Assembly (NCBI GenBank): GCA_046160245.1
Contig: JBJXGU010000286.1
Span: 1-34,927 of the forward strand
Source of the DNA: JAJTFW01 sp046160245
Lineage (GTDB): Bacteria; Bacteroidota; Bacteroidia; AKYH767-A; OLB10
Reading direction: 5' to 3'
Length of the DNA stretch: 34,927 nucleotides
The number at the start of each line of letters is the position of its first letter. The first letter of the stretch is position 1. Below are positions 12,001-17,552 of this stretch, in pieces. Position numbers and translations under genes: made by a program. Below the pieces are notes generated by a model. That model made no database searches and had not been told where the DNA came from. It saw nothing but the letters and a program-made list of their open reading frames with translations.

Positions 12001-12237
12001 GCCAGCACCTACGCCTTGTGTGTTAAGATCAATTACTGCAGCAGCTACAGTAGCATAGTCACCTGGAATAAACTTACTTCCCGATAACTGTGCGAAGGAA
12101 GAATTGAGCATTCCAAGCGTCATGAACATGGTCATGACTAAATAGAATAGCCCCTTTTTAGTAAAGAACGATTTAACACGTCCTGTACTTAGGTTGCAAG
12201 TTGAGTTGCCGCCTATTAATGTAGAGATTGGATTCAT
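1..12237 (-). CDS. Giant modular surface adhesin (beta-helix, FnIII, Ig/PKD, lectin-like and SprB-like modules), C-terminus beyond the left edge
   Basis: I read the minus-strand frame codon by codon from the ATG at 12237 to base 1 and found no stop, giving at least 4079 residues. Residues 1-49 form a long signal peptide ending SSFA/Q, so the product is exported. Residues about 50-1000 are Asn-rich beta-helix turns (recurring NNTI/NNNI) closed by DDFDGDARHG and IGADEF. Residues about 1006-1100 look like a fibronectin type III module (ITWDDNS, GTTYYYQI). A second beta-helix spans about 1100-1915 and closes with DDFDGQARAG and IGAD. Ig/PKD-like modules follow, with two modules carrying ATELNAAG and AAELTSAG motifs, an L-type-lectin-like domain at about 2900-3130, and a SprB-like repeat (ITCNGNANGAADVTWTGG) at the edge. 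The role is probably adhesion or gliding. A T9SS sorting domain is expected but lies outside the window. The start is preceded by the AT-rich leader usual in this phylum. Short plus-strand frames here are shadows. Confidence 0.93.
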   Translation of the reverse strand, partial: MNPISTLIGGNSTCNLSTGRVKSFFTKKGLFYLVMTMFMTLGMLNSSFAQLSGSKFIPGDYATVAAAVIDLNTQGVGAGGVIFEVAAGHTETLAGRIDLTATGTLANPIVFRKDPATSGANPILTAYTGTNLASAVISDGMWSLNGSDYVTIDGINLSEAAGNTTPTTQMEYGYGLFKASDTNGANNNTIQNCVITLNRNNTTASAVGFGGSAGVIGGSIGIAVANCTPVTNTTLITVTTAGGASSNNKFYSNTIQNVNTGIALAGFAGASPFTLCDTGNDIGGTSAGTGNTILNYGGGTSPSSVCAAIMFSNQWSLNFSYNTVNNNNGSGINHTVTNRGIWAFANSNGASANINNNNVTIVGAAASYDMCIDLEMSQSGAVAGQVININNNIFSVTKTNVGSLLQNVVYLNTNATTVNVNGNTITNFTYPGTLTTEAGVIRSGLAGIGTLNINNNTIGGVNLTSTTGTNFIIAVTGSVTTALNITGNNINGVNTTGATTKTLNLIQNTATAITATSNINNNNFQNITHAGSGALNFITATGTPNFITVTGNTFTNLNIATTGTVTLISTTFTNTTGTGTKTISNNSIVTAFNRTGASGSLVLQTDNGSSVTGTVTTVQNNNYSNITVAGTTTITGLNYTDGGTAPTKNFTGNILNNWTGGTGTINCINITYWNGVSVLSNNTVTNINSQGAITGMTLGSTINTATLITVNANTINNLNSTGAGGAVTGISCTNTSPLISFSNNTINTLSSTGASAITGISIGGATNTSVFKNKIYNLAGNNASSTVNGVLVSAGTLVNVFNNLVGDLRAPIANAANPINGLNFTGGTTINASYNTVYLNATSSGALFGSSALSASTTPNLTLRNNVLVNNSTPNAAGFAVAYRRSSTTVSTHNVASNNNLFYAGTPGANRLIYYDGTNSEQSVMGYKARVFTADLNSGTESPTFLSTVGANANFLHIDASVATNIENGGVTVAGIVDDFDGDARHGSTPDIGADEFSGISAAALAAPINFASNTATINSFNITWDDNSVGEAGFVVYRSLNVGGPFTTIVGVVTSTSVASIGTSYSLTQTGLLGGTTYYYQIVANNFTSSAVLSGNATTLSCGSGLAGTFLIPTNYASLTAAMTALVANGMTGPVTLELEASYTGAGETYPITIGNIGCLNPSNTLTIRPEGTVAAPLTITSANTTATIDINGGNYVTIDGRPGGVGTSKYLIVENTSTTAVSAGNAVLIRNESSNNTLTYLNVRSANGNAAANTAVVTAGSIPGAIAIGSTAGAFGNDNNTISFCDVHSAGANLGACIYAGNATTAGSNANNDNGSIINNNLYDFFIAASASAAVDIAVGNNNWTVSGNSVYQSATRTYTGTQNVRGFWITPNTASLTSASGFTIHDNYIGGSTANAGGTTMTLTGTTAYFYMAMDISVGVGAPTSIQNNIINNINMSSSNTSSAAMLGISVANGITNIGNVTGNLIGNPAINTSPYGITFTTTGTLGGIIAIRVSAGGAHNISNNTVAGIELVGNAALVAPSFNGINYSGGTSCIINNNTVGSATLANSIHLSTSSATSTSASAVRGIISNVSAANSTITNNVVANITNMFSGTGTGNTLVGIAVATGTAQVTNNTIRNLNSNSQATGSGSTSAVLGIAYTATTAPAVVSRNTVHSLRLTHPTVTSAINGVGLFYSGPTGTSNVIERNFIHSISTASTTNSAGFLTGMDVAGGIVTIKNNMIRLGIDDAGADIVSPLTVRGITKNAATSNVWNNSVFIGGANVGTSAINTFAFVRSANATDNFRNNIFVNNRSNASIGGKHYSISLNSATTLTLNNNVYYGVGTGYKFGFNGVIDAAVYTPSWVVGDTNSFESDPLFIAPTGNATAVDLHIDPVNPTIVEGQGVAIASVTDDFDGQARAGLSPTDIGADAGNFVNLVCSGTPSGGTAILTGSVICISGTSSVALTGFSNIPGVTLQWQESAVSGGPYTNVTSGTGANSASYTTGTLTANNYYVCIVTCINGGATATSSEVTVVVNNPTIVSTVPGNRCGTGTVVLSATSSAGGTVSWFTAPTGGSPLISPSVPVPVTGYNNDIVANGVGTNSSLGFTYATIGVDGAGYVFIDNTYKYTAANALPTCFMPVNKLAASTQTSGLVHQFQDYGDAVTLVNNALTIVNQSSAYTSPLPSTGTLTLTTPASYANLVVLYESVVNAGPMLVDATVTFTDATTQVFAGNTCVNWFTVTAPAYAGMGRATPTGTIQCGTTPNMFELNMPISVANQAKQVASITFNLPAVLTGANAFNMNYFHAMAVGGIVATVPGSFTTPIISTTTTYYAQPAIGSCIGPRVPVVATVSAPATLSITPGGIVCNNAVQRIVITSTLSDYDSYIWSPLANLFEDSLCTIPYTGNIQDTVYLKTAVAGNKIVTCNALNTGSGCANVISSTFNVQPTATATATVSPNPSCSGSPVTLTASLGTPTTAVLGIDNNGTKIGGNTGNLYRTGTTLNLQMRTQYLIRATELNAAGIQAGPFNSIGFFVLTSATPGVLSNFTLRLGHTTATALTATYQTGPFTDVWFASTYTPVLGLNTHPFSTQFIWNGVDNVVVESCNTLTSGGSGTTLQTFTTPTQTNMANLVAGGCTAAAGGATGFTNCRPVIAINGNVSPTPSGFSWSDGVSVVGTTSPLVVSPTSNTSYTCTITANGCPYVSNTINQVVIALPPSPTASAPSTQCGYAVPTASVTSNSSQPTPIFSWYDAPTGGNLLQSSTSTTFTGIIITTTTFYVAELISPCESPRVAVVANVSAYDPIATTASLVTCVGTPNTFTVSQTGSTNIYAYSWTALPLVGSGSTGTETGSPQTFTATIPGFYNYIVTGVDAGLGCTVYDTVTVNNYIGLSGTVSATQISGCANPTGLITANVSGAGTVVNEDFTSGILPGNMTSAGNDFAITGGRMQLTSATNSKNGGVLISNPTGLANNDFQIDFDFITTTSGSGPADGLSYSYGDDVVALPNSAGTPPGISTLVPENGSGTKLKLSFDAINNTGGCPSVANGNVSGIYLMYNETNLHQGANCPGVLFYSPNTTWRATTTTGATTHVTITINSLGQVSMSLNNVPVVTNQQLPPAYLSANKSNWKHAFAARTGGLNEGHYIDNLVIQYNNFYEYSINGGASWSTTNPIVTSGPGTYTVDARYVSVPACSTVLGTATINTPVFTTTSTSTSVCSYSPTMPTLAFTPSFASGATYQWEYSPAGANTWLPVSGATNATYVPAAGFVTANTDFRCIILCGGVPTVGSPTIPITITFDTPIITGSTPGSRCGVGTVNLSATGSANTTLNWYAAASGGTAIGTGNSFTTPSISSTTNFYVAASSNGGQGLTPVPGGNTWNQYTTVGGFQTTAIASASMVFDALTTLNIATMDIYPSAVLGTSFTIEVRQSSGSGTLIASYTGTTTVVNSGTPSIAQTVPVNFNIPAGTNYVIGFASNPNTWRGNITNFPYPFLLPGILNIQGSSFGTSPGTTLIYQYYFYNWVVTTGCESSRTAVAATVTTPPAITVSPNATLCDGQSTTLTVTSSNDPDYSYVWAPSGFNGASYPVNPSATSTYTVTATDTTAGPNSGCATLGSVTVTVNPVPLIDATPSTINVCGGGSVNLNVTNLTPAEATFGTQANQNTTTTYPAPYSVYFGSQRMQMLITAAELTSAGYNAGSPLAGIKFPVVSLGANWGGSLTSCQSFQMSIGNTALTSITAFQTGLTQVIAPGNYTPTVGYGNTHTFSTPFIWNGTSNLIVETTFGNNFTGTTSDAVIQYNTPTAFQSTIVYRADGVTAAAAAAATTVSFTFSARPDFKLVSNSNLTYLWSPTTGLNNPTSVTPLLTVAAGVNQYYYVTATNPSTGCTAVDSILIASLANPKPIIVENDTTLCNPSQIYIHVVDTGVYAGGYPSGTQFTWSAIGVPIVDLDSISSINGSSYSVIVTLPNGCTSTSDTITVLTKSVAVVDVITNASCVGGGSIEAIVTSGLADYNFVWSTDLAQTNIVRNVTKTANKDTLPNLSAGTYYLQVYDEAGTPASCNSGVLTYVVNGAAPIVASVTPIDITCNGNANGAADVTWTGGVSP
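2845..3540 (-). other. L-type-lectin-like (concanavalin A-like) domain inside the giant adhesin
   Basis: Residues about 2900-3132 of the giant protein do not look like the neighbouring Ig modules. The stretch opens with NEDFTSGILPGN and continues with DFQIDFDF, then GPADGLSYSYGD, which resembles the core strands and the Ala-Asp metal/sugar loop of legume-lectin-like domains. It continues with KLKLSFDAINN and closes with GHYIDNLVIQY, a typical last strand. The assignment is by motif appearance only. If right, it is a carbohydrate-recognition module carried on the adhesin. Confidence 0.5.
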
Positions 12238-12365
12238 TTTATTTTTATTTAATTTTTTTCAGCTATTACGAAAAAACAACAGGATTCTCATTCTATCCGC
12301 TTATTATTATAAACGGATAATCAAATAAAATGGTAAAGTGATGTAATTCCGGATTCAATTTAAAG

Positions 12366-12387
12366 CCATGTATAGGGTATACCATGG
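12366..12387. repeat. Palindromic hairpin upstream of the giant adhesin
   Basis: The sequence CCATG-TATA-GGG-TATA-C-CATGG is nearly self-complementary with one bulged base and a GGG loop. It lies 130 bp upstream of the adhesin start in otherwise AT-rich DNA. It could be an operator-like site or an RNA hairpin in the leader of the adhesin. No recognised regulator family fits it. Confidence 0.35.
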
Positions 12388-12670
12388 TTTTAACATTGAA
12401 TTGATACGGATAAATTTAAGACTAGTTCACAAACCCTGCAAGTTTATTTTATAAACGTTGATTTTAAAAAATGGCTAAACCCAAGATGAATCATCAATTT
12501 TATCTTAAAATATGACTTTTGATCTAAATTTGGACCACCTAATTCTTGCTCAAACCTCAAATTAGTTTAAGCTAAAATCGATGACTTTTACATTATTAAT
12601 CGATGAAATTTTAAGTTCTTAAAAGACTAATAAATTAATATTCAACATTTTATAGATATAATACGATATT

Positions 12671-12704
12671 AAAAAAGAAGGGCCGCCTCCATACAGAGAC
12701 AGCC
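12671..12704 (-). terminator. Orphan intrinsic terminator, minus strand
   Basis: On the minus strand, GGCTGTCTC and GAGGCGGCC pair over nine positions (two of them G-U) around the loop TGTATG, then CTTCTTTTTT follows. Reading the plus strand instead gives two A-C mismatches and no T-run, so the direction is clear. There is no gene upstream on the minus strand for it to terminate. Confidence 0.65.
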
Positions 12705-12762
12705 TATCCTTTTATCTAATCAATTCAAATGATACCTTATTACTAAACTACACCTAAATGAT
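12671..12762 (-). ncRNA. Candidate small RNA or attenuated leader transcript
   Basis: A minus-strand box TAACTTTG at 12774-12767 would start transcription near 12762. The transcript would run about 90 nt into a strong terminator hairpin (12704-12681) followed by CTTCTTTTTT. No protein gene lies upstream on this strand, so the terminator has no obvious client. Either this is a small RNA, or it is the 5' part of a long adhesin leader that is terminated early. I see no credible small ORF and no known RNA family. Confidence 0.28.
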
Positions 12763-12766
12763 GTTA

Positions 12767-12774
12767 CAAAGTTA
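12767..12774 (-). promoter_or_regulatory. TAnnTTTG promoter box, minus strand
   Basis: Reads TAACTTTG on the minus strand, a full match to the Bacteroidetes -7 box. No clear TTTG -33 element lies at the expected distance. It is placed correctly to feed the orphan terminator about 65 bp downstream. Matches to this short box are common by chance in AT-rich DNA. Confidence 0.35.
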
Positions 12775-12973
12775 CTGTAGGTATTCCTTAAAAGTATGAC
12801 TAATTTTAGGGACAAGTGGATACCTAATTTTTGGGGTCAATTCGTGGCAAAATTGGATGGATTAGTTCGCTGATGTTCCTTTGGCAAGATCCTTTCGCTT
12901 ACATTTTGATCAAATAAAACCTTTCTAAACTCATTTCGTTTGAAGAAATGAAGCCTTAAACCTTGGAATTTTG

Positions 12974-12981
12974 TACTTTCG
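12974..12981 (+). promoter_or_regulatory. Promoter-like box TACTTTCG before the sensor kinase
   Basis: Matches TAnnTTTG except for C at the seventh position. Its last G is 4 nt before the kinase ATG, the same placement seen at other genes in this window. The same variant (TAnnTTCG) precedes the secreted protein gene at 29174. Confidence 0.4.
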
Positions 12982-12984
12982 ACT

Positions 12985-15900
12985 ATGCTAGCTAAACTTC
13001 CGAATAGGATAACTAAAAAGTACTATTTTCTACTTGTACTTTCTTTGCTTGTTAGTTCATACGAGATAGGTTACACGCAATACAATTTGCATTTTAAGTC
13101 CTATACCTCTAGTAATGGATTACCTTCCGGTTCATTTAGTGACATTATTAAAAGTCCAAATGGCTATTTATGGCTTCTCTCCGAAAATGGAATTAGTAAA
13201 TTCAATGGTTACGATTTCACCACCTACTATTTCAAAACAAAAAACGACAAGTCATTTTCTTCAACTCAAATGCTGATGAGTTTTATTGATTCATTGGGCA
13301 ATATTTTTCTTGCATCCAAAGATGCTCTTTTCCTACTTGACAATGAGACGAATGAATTCAAGAAACTTTTTGGATACGACAATCTAAATGATCTAGTACT
13401 TTTTGAGTCGAACAATCGCTCTTCTTATGCGTTAATAAAAAACGAATTATATGCCATACAAGTAAATCCGTTAAGGATCAACAAAACGGTCTTTCCGAAT
13501 GCCGATTTTAAAAGACATAAAACATCCAGTTTAATTTCGGATGGAAAAATGTATTTGAGTACCTCTGAACTTTTCTTACGTCTTGACTTAAGTACAATGA
13601 AATATCAACAGTTCTATTATAAAAGCCCCATTAATTTACCGATTTATCTTCAAAAATTAGAAAATAACAACATTCAAATTAGTGCCGCAAATCAATTGTT
13701 CAACTATTCTCCCATCAACAAGACACTTGTTGAAATTCCAGCAAGAGAAAGTGAAAATTCTAAAATTCGAAATCAACCTCCCTTAAAGCTAGTAATAAAC
13801 GGCTGTATCTATTATTTAAATCGTTTGGGCTTATTAACGAAAATAGATTTATTTTCCGGAACAGTTCGTGAACTAAATTTAGCCAATCTTCTTAAACCAA
13901 CAATCAAAGAAAATGTAATTTTCTACAATATAACCAAAGGAACAAATAACAATATTTGGGTCGAAAATAGCGGTGCCGGACTCATTGAAATTGATCTGCT
14001 AAATTTTGAAAAAGGAATAAGGAACCACTTTTATGATGGAAATTCTAACATTCCAACCAATAATTGCAATAAAATTTTGGAAGATAGCGAAGGTCTCATT
14101 TGGTTTCTCTCTGTGGGAAGAGGATTAATCAAAGCTGAAAAAATAAAAACGAATTTTACCACCATTTACCCCGGAAGTAATGTTTCATATAAATCTACTT
14201 CAAATGTGCGAACCATTTGCGAATTCTCCGAAAATAAAATTGCTGTAGGAACACTAGAGGGGTCTTACTTAATAGACATCAATCTAAACGACGAAGGGCA
14301 GCCTACTCCAATAAAAACTGACTATTTTGATTATAAAACACCTATTGGTAATATTACTTTAGGAAACCGAGGTGAAATAATGCTTTCACATTGGCTTAAC
14401 AAATCTATTATTGTTCTCGATCCTGCGAATAAAACATCTACTCTACTTAATAATAAGAATTCCAGTAAAAATAATGGTTCTTCCTATAGATGCTCTTTAA
14501 ATGATAGTAATAACATTTATTTTGGATCATCGAACAACGCCCTTTATATTACGCAAAGTAATCTTGCTACATCAAACAGTGTTCCTTTTGAAATAGCATT
14601 GAAAAGAGATGCGTTCTCAAAAAATCTAGGAATCATTTTCTGCCTAAAAAAATTAAATAAAGATAAAATTATCATCGGAAGCCAAAATGGGTTATATCTC
14701 TATTCGCTAAATAATGATTCATTAATCGCCTTTCCAACAAAAAAAGAAAAGGGGGTGGAATTTTATAATACGGATATTCGATCCCTTCATCTTCAAGATT
14801 CTAAATTCCTTTGGATAGGAACCAATGGAAATGGCCTTATTCACCTCAATTTAATCACGCTAGATACAAAGCGATATACCACCGCAAATGGATTGTCTGA
14901 TAATTTTGTTTATACCATTCTAGAAGATTCCAATGACAATTTATGGATGGGCACCAATACTGGAATTAATAAATTTAATTTGGTAAACGAAAATTTTCAA
15001 TTCTTTACAAGTAAAGATGGACTTGGATTTGATGAATTTAATACCAATGCCGCCTGTAAATTATCAAGCGGAAAAATGGCTTTCGGAGGAGTGAATGGAC
15101 TTGTTATTTTCCATCCAGACTCCATCAACTATACATCAAAACAATTCCCAATTTTCTTAACTCATTTTTATGTGAATAATAGACCTCTAAAATTAGATTC
15201 TACTTATGTTTTACAATATGATCAAAACTACTTGTCATTTCAATTCGCCGGATTAACTTTTTTTAGGAACGAAGACCTTAATTATGCTTATAAAATGATT
15301 GGATTGGATACTGATTGGATCTTAAGTGGTGACAGAAGGTTTACTACTTATGCCAATTTACTTCCCGGGAATTATACTTTCCAAGTTCGATCTACAGATC
15401 CCAATGGAATTTGGAACAAAAACATTTTAGAAATATTTATCTCTATTAAAAGCCCATGGTATAAAGAATGGTATGCCTTTATTTTTTATATTTTTATTAC
15501 CTCTTCAATTGTATATTCTATTTATTATTACAAGAAGCAACAACGATTAAAACTTCAATACATTCGAGATAATATTGCAAGAGATCTGCACGATGAAATT
15601 GGTTCCAACTTGAGTTCTATTTCCATTTTTAATGAAGTAGCTAAAGAGAGTGCTGTTAGAAATGATGACAATCTTCAAGCAGTACTCCATAAAATAGGAG
15701 AGTACACACAAATTTCTCAAGAAAGCATGACGGATATTGTCTGGATGATAGATTCCAAAAATGACCGCTTTGAAAATATATTTATAAAGATGCGCACGCT
15801 GGCTTCTGAAACTATTGGAGCCGGAAATATTAATTTATCTATTCATTTTGATGAATCGCTCAATGCCTTGAAAATTCCAATGGCAAAACGAAAAAACTTT

Positions 15901-16155
15901 TATTTGATTTATAAAGAAGCTATCAACAATTTATTGAAATATTCGAATTGCACTCATGTAATCATTAATGTTAAAAAATCTGTAGAATTCATTTCTTTAG
16001 AAATCATTGATGATGGTATTGGTTTTAATCCCAATGAAACCCGAGGAAATGGACTTAATAATATGAAAAAACGGGCTGAAGAACTGAATGGACAACTATC
16101 GATAAGTTCTTTGTACGGAAATGGAACAACCATTAAGTTAAAGTTCAGTCTTTAA
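12985..16155 (+). CDS. Two-component sensor histidine kinase with beta-propeller sensor
   Basis: A 1056-residue membrane histidine kinase of the propeller/Y_Y_Y type common in Bacteroidetes. A hydrophobic signal segment (about 14-32) is followed by a periplasmic two-bladed propeller region with Reg_prop motifs (for example ILEDSNDNLWMGTNTGINKF near residue 650), a Y_Y_Y domain (about 730-815), a transmembrane helix (about 825-848), a HisKA_3 dimerisation helix with RDLHDEIGSNLSS and phospho-acceptor His869, and a C-terminal HATPase with an N-box (EAINNLLKYS), DDGIGF and GNGLNNM. It lacks a receiver domain, so it passes phosphate to the response regulator gene 51 bp downstream. The ligand is unknown. 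The ATG follows a box-like TACTTTCG by 4 nt, suggesting a leaderless transcript. It is divergent to the giant adhesin. Confidence 0.93.
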   Translation: MLAKLPNRITKKYYFLLVLSLLVSSYEIGYTQYNLHFKSYTSSNGLPSGSFSDIIKSPNGYLWLLSENGISKFNGYDFTTYYFKTKNDKSFSSTQMLMSFIDSLGNIFLASKDALFLLDNETNEFKKLFGYDNLNDLVLFESNNRSSYALIKNELYAIQVNPLRINKTVFPNADFKRHKTSSLISDGKMYLSTSELFLRLDLSTMKYQQFYYKSPINLPIYLQKLENNNIQISAANQLFNYSPINKTLVEIPARESENSKIRNQPPLKLVINGCIYYLNRLGLLTKIDLFSGTVRELNLANLLKPTIKENVIFYNITKGTNNNIWVENSGAGLIEIDLLNFEKGIRNHFYDGNSNIPTNNCNKILEDSEGLIWFLSVGRGLIKAEKIKTNFTTIYPGSNVSYKSTSNVRTICEFSENKIAVGTLEGSYLIDINLNDEGQPTPIKTDYFDYKTPIGNITLGNRGEIMLSHWLNKSIIVLDPANKTSTLLNNKNSSKNNGSSYRCSLNDSNNIYFGSSNNALYITQSNLATSNSVPFEIALKRDAFSKNLGIIFCLKKLNKDKIIIGSQNGLYLYSLNNDSLIAFPTKKEKGVEFYNTDIRSLHLQDSKFLWIGTNGNGLIHLNLITLDTKRYTTANGLSDNFVYTILEDSNDNLWMGTNTGINKFNLVNENFQFFTSKDGLGFDEFNTNAACKLSSGKMAFGGVNGLVIFHPDSINYTSKQFPIFLTHFYVNNRPLKLDSTYVLQYDQNYLSFQFAGLTFFRNEDLNYAYKMIGLDTDWILSGDRRFTTYANLLPGNYTFQVRSTDPNGIWNKNILEIFISIKSPWYKEWYAFIFYIFITSSIVYSIYYYKKQQRLKLQYIRDNIARDLHDEIGSNLSSISIFNEVAKESAVRNDDNLQAVLHKIGEYTQISQESMTDIVWMIDSKNDRFENIFIKMRTLASETIGAGNINLSIHFDESLNALKIPMAKRKNFYLIYKEAINNLLKYSNCTHVIINVKKSVEFISLEIIDDGIGFNPNETRGNGLNNMKKRAEELNGQLSISSLYGNGTTIKLKFSL

Positions 16156-16193
16156 TCACTAATTCTAGTGATAATCTATTAATAATTAAATTG

Positions 16194-16201
16194 TATCTTT
16201 G
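16194..16201 (+). promoter_or_regulatory. TAnnTTTG promoter box before the response regulator
   Basis: TATCTTTG fits the Bacteroidetes -7 consensus fully. It lies in the short gap between kinase and regulator, with its last base 6 nt before the ATG. The regulator may therefore have its own near-leaderless transcript as well as read-through from the kinase gene. Confidence 0.5.
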
Positions 16202-16206
16202 AGTAA

Positions 16207-16854
16207 ATGATTAAAGTAGTAGTATTCGACGACAATAAAGGCAGGCTCGAAAGTCTTGAGTTGCTTATTAATCAATTTAAAGACATGCGTTGCGTGGGAA
16301 CTTTTGAAAATTGCTTGAATATTATCGACTACGTAAAGAAACTCCAACCCGATGTCGTTTTAATGGATATTGATATGCCCGGATTGAATGGCATTGAAGG
16401 ATTGAAATTAATTCGTAAAGAAGCCCCTCAAGTCATGGTGGTAATGCAAACTGTTTTTGATGACGCTGACAAAATTTTTGAAGCGATTCGATCCGGTGCA
16501 CAAGGTTATTTTTTAAAGAAAACTTCTCCCTCTAAATTAATTGAAGGCATTCGGGATGTGATGGAAGGTGGAGCTCCTATGACGCCGTCCGTTGCTAAAA
16601 AAGTGTTAGATATGTTTTCTAGTCAACAAGCAACTCGAAATGCGCAAGAAGTTCGATTTGATCTCACACCCCGCGAATTAGAAGTATTGAGTTTTTTAGT
16701 GAAAGGTGCTAGTTATAAAATGATCGCGGATCAATGCGGCATCAGTTGGCATACTGTGAATTCTCATTTTAAAAAAATATACGAGAAACTACATGTACAT
16801 TCTGCAGGTGAAGCCGTTTCTAAGGCAATAGAGCATAAAATTTTTAATAGTTAG
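16207..16854 (+). CDS. LuxR/NarL-family response regulator
   Basis: A 215-residue response regulator. The N-terminal receiver shows the acidic pair Asp8-Asp9, phospho-acceptor Asp54 in LMDIDMPGLNG, Thr82 and Lys104. The C-terminal domain (about 154-210) is a LuxR-type helix-turn-helix: LTPRELEVLSFLVKG, then IADQCGISWHTVNSHFKKIY. It is the evident partner of the HisKA_3 kinase immediately upstream, a pairing that is standard for this kinase class. It would act as a DNA-binding transcription factor. The target genes are not known; the divergent adhesin gene is the nearest candidate. Confidence 0.93.
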   Translation: MIKVVVFDDNKGRLESLELLINQFKDMRCVGTFENCLNIIDYVKKLQPDVVLMDIDMPGLNGIEGLKLIRKEAPQVMVVMQTVFDDADKIFEAIRSGAQGYFLKKTSPSKLIEGIRDVMEGGAPMTPSVAKKVLDMFSSQQATRNAQEVRFDLTPRELEVLSFLVKGASYKMIADQCGISWHTVNSHFKKIYEKLHVHSAGEAVSKAIEHKIFNS

Positions 16855-17141
16855 TGTTAGACTTTAGATATTAGATATTTTGACTTAGCCTGATCCCGAA
16901 GTTTCGGGAAGGTTGACTTTTTAGTCTAGATGCTAATAGACATTTGAAATAGGGAATCAAACTAAAATATTTTATTATTCTCTTCTTTTAAAAAAATTAC
17001 ATTCAGATTCAAATACACCATCACTTCAAAATTAAGTAGATAACAGTAATACCATTTATACATAGTATGTAGTCCAATTGTATATATAAAAGGATGTATT
17101 ATTCGAGTAATAATTTTTAATAAACTGGAATTTCGTTCGGA

Positions 17142-17210
17142 ACGACCTGCCTGCATCGCTTTCGCTATTGCTTCAGCGGAGCAAAGCCGGCAGGCAGGTG
17201 CGGAGGTCGT
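17142..17210. repeat. GC-rich interrupted palindrome
   Basis: ACCTGCCTGC (17145-17154) and GCAGGCAGGT (17190-17199) are perfect 10-bp inverted arms separated by 35 bp. A second pair, ACGACCT (17142-17148) and AGGTCGT (17204-17210), overlaps the same block. The 35-bp spacer reads like a separate insertion between halves of what would otherwise be a tight palindrome. The block is much more GC-rich than its surroundings. Confidence 0.6.
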
Positions 17211-17436
17211 CCAGGCAACAGCGCGAACCGATTGATATCAGGGGAGAAACAGATATCAGATCGAAGAATTCTAATTGTAATTCGCCGCTCGCACACTGTT
17301 TCTCACTCTGTAATGGCGTGCTTTCTTTGGTTATACCGACTCTACATAATAATTTGTCGAGAAGTAAATAGTTTTTAGAATGTAAGTCGGCATTTCACAA
17401 CTTCATACATAATTGCATAAAATCAATCGAAGTTTC

Positions 17437-17461
17437 ACTTTCTTTTCACGTAAAAGAAAGT
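17437..17461. repeat. Perfect 10-bp hairpin ACTTTCTTTT / AAAAGAAAGT
   Basis: The arms 17437-17446 and 17452-17461 are exact reverse complements around the loop CACGT. There is no gene directly upstream and no T-run, so it is not a standard terminator. It lies about 90 bp before the IS left end. Confidence 0.6.
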
Positions 17462-17552
17462 AACAAGTAAAATAGGTCTAGAATCTTAATTTAAAACTAA
17501 AATTTATATAATAGATGTCCAAAGAACCAAATCAACATAATATATGTTATAT

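Larger units (their letters stand above)
12238..12984. other. Intergenic region between adhesin (-) and sensor kinase (+)
   Basis: About 750 bp without a convincing protein gene separate two divergently transcribed genes. It holds the hairpin at 12366-12387, a smaller inverted repeat (TATCCG...CGGATA, about 12294-12319), a minus-strand intrinsic terminator at 12671-12704, a minus-strand TAnnTTTG box at 12767-12774, and a poor promoter-like box just before the kinase. The rest is AT-rich with no recognised signal. Confidence 0.6.
16855..17552. other. Repeat-rich intergenic region before the IS element
   Basis: About 700 bp without a supportable gene. It starts with iterated TTAGA-type words directly after the regulator stop (16855-16885) and a hairpin CCCGAAGTTTCGGG (about 16895-16908). 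A GC-rich interrupted palindrome follows at 17142-17210 and a perfect AT-rich hairpin at 17437-17461. The two short frames of about 65 codons here have no recognisable sequence features and overlap these repeats. Confidence 0.6.

Noticed and set aside
17222..17300. Possible tRNA or structured RNA before the IS
   Set aside because: No acceptor stem, T-loop (GTTCGAATC-like) or anticodon arm could be laid out.
16962..17371. Two frames of 64 and 67 codons before the IS
   Set aside because: Both overlap palindromes and repeat-rich DNA, have no recognisable sequence, and lack a promoter box.
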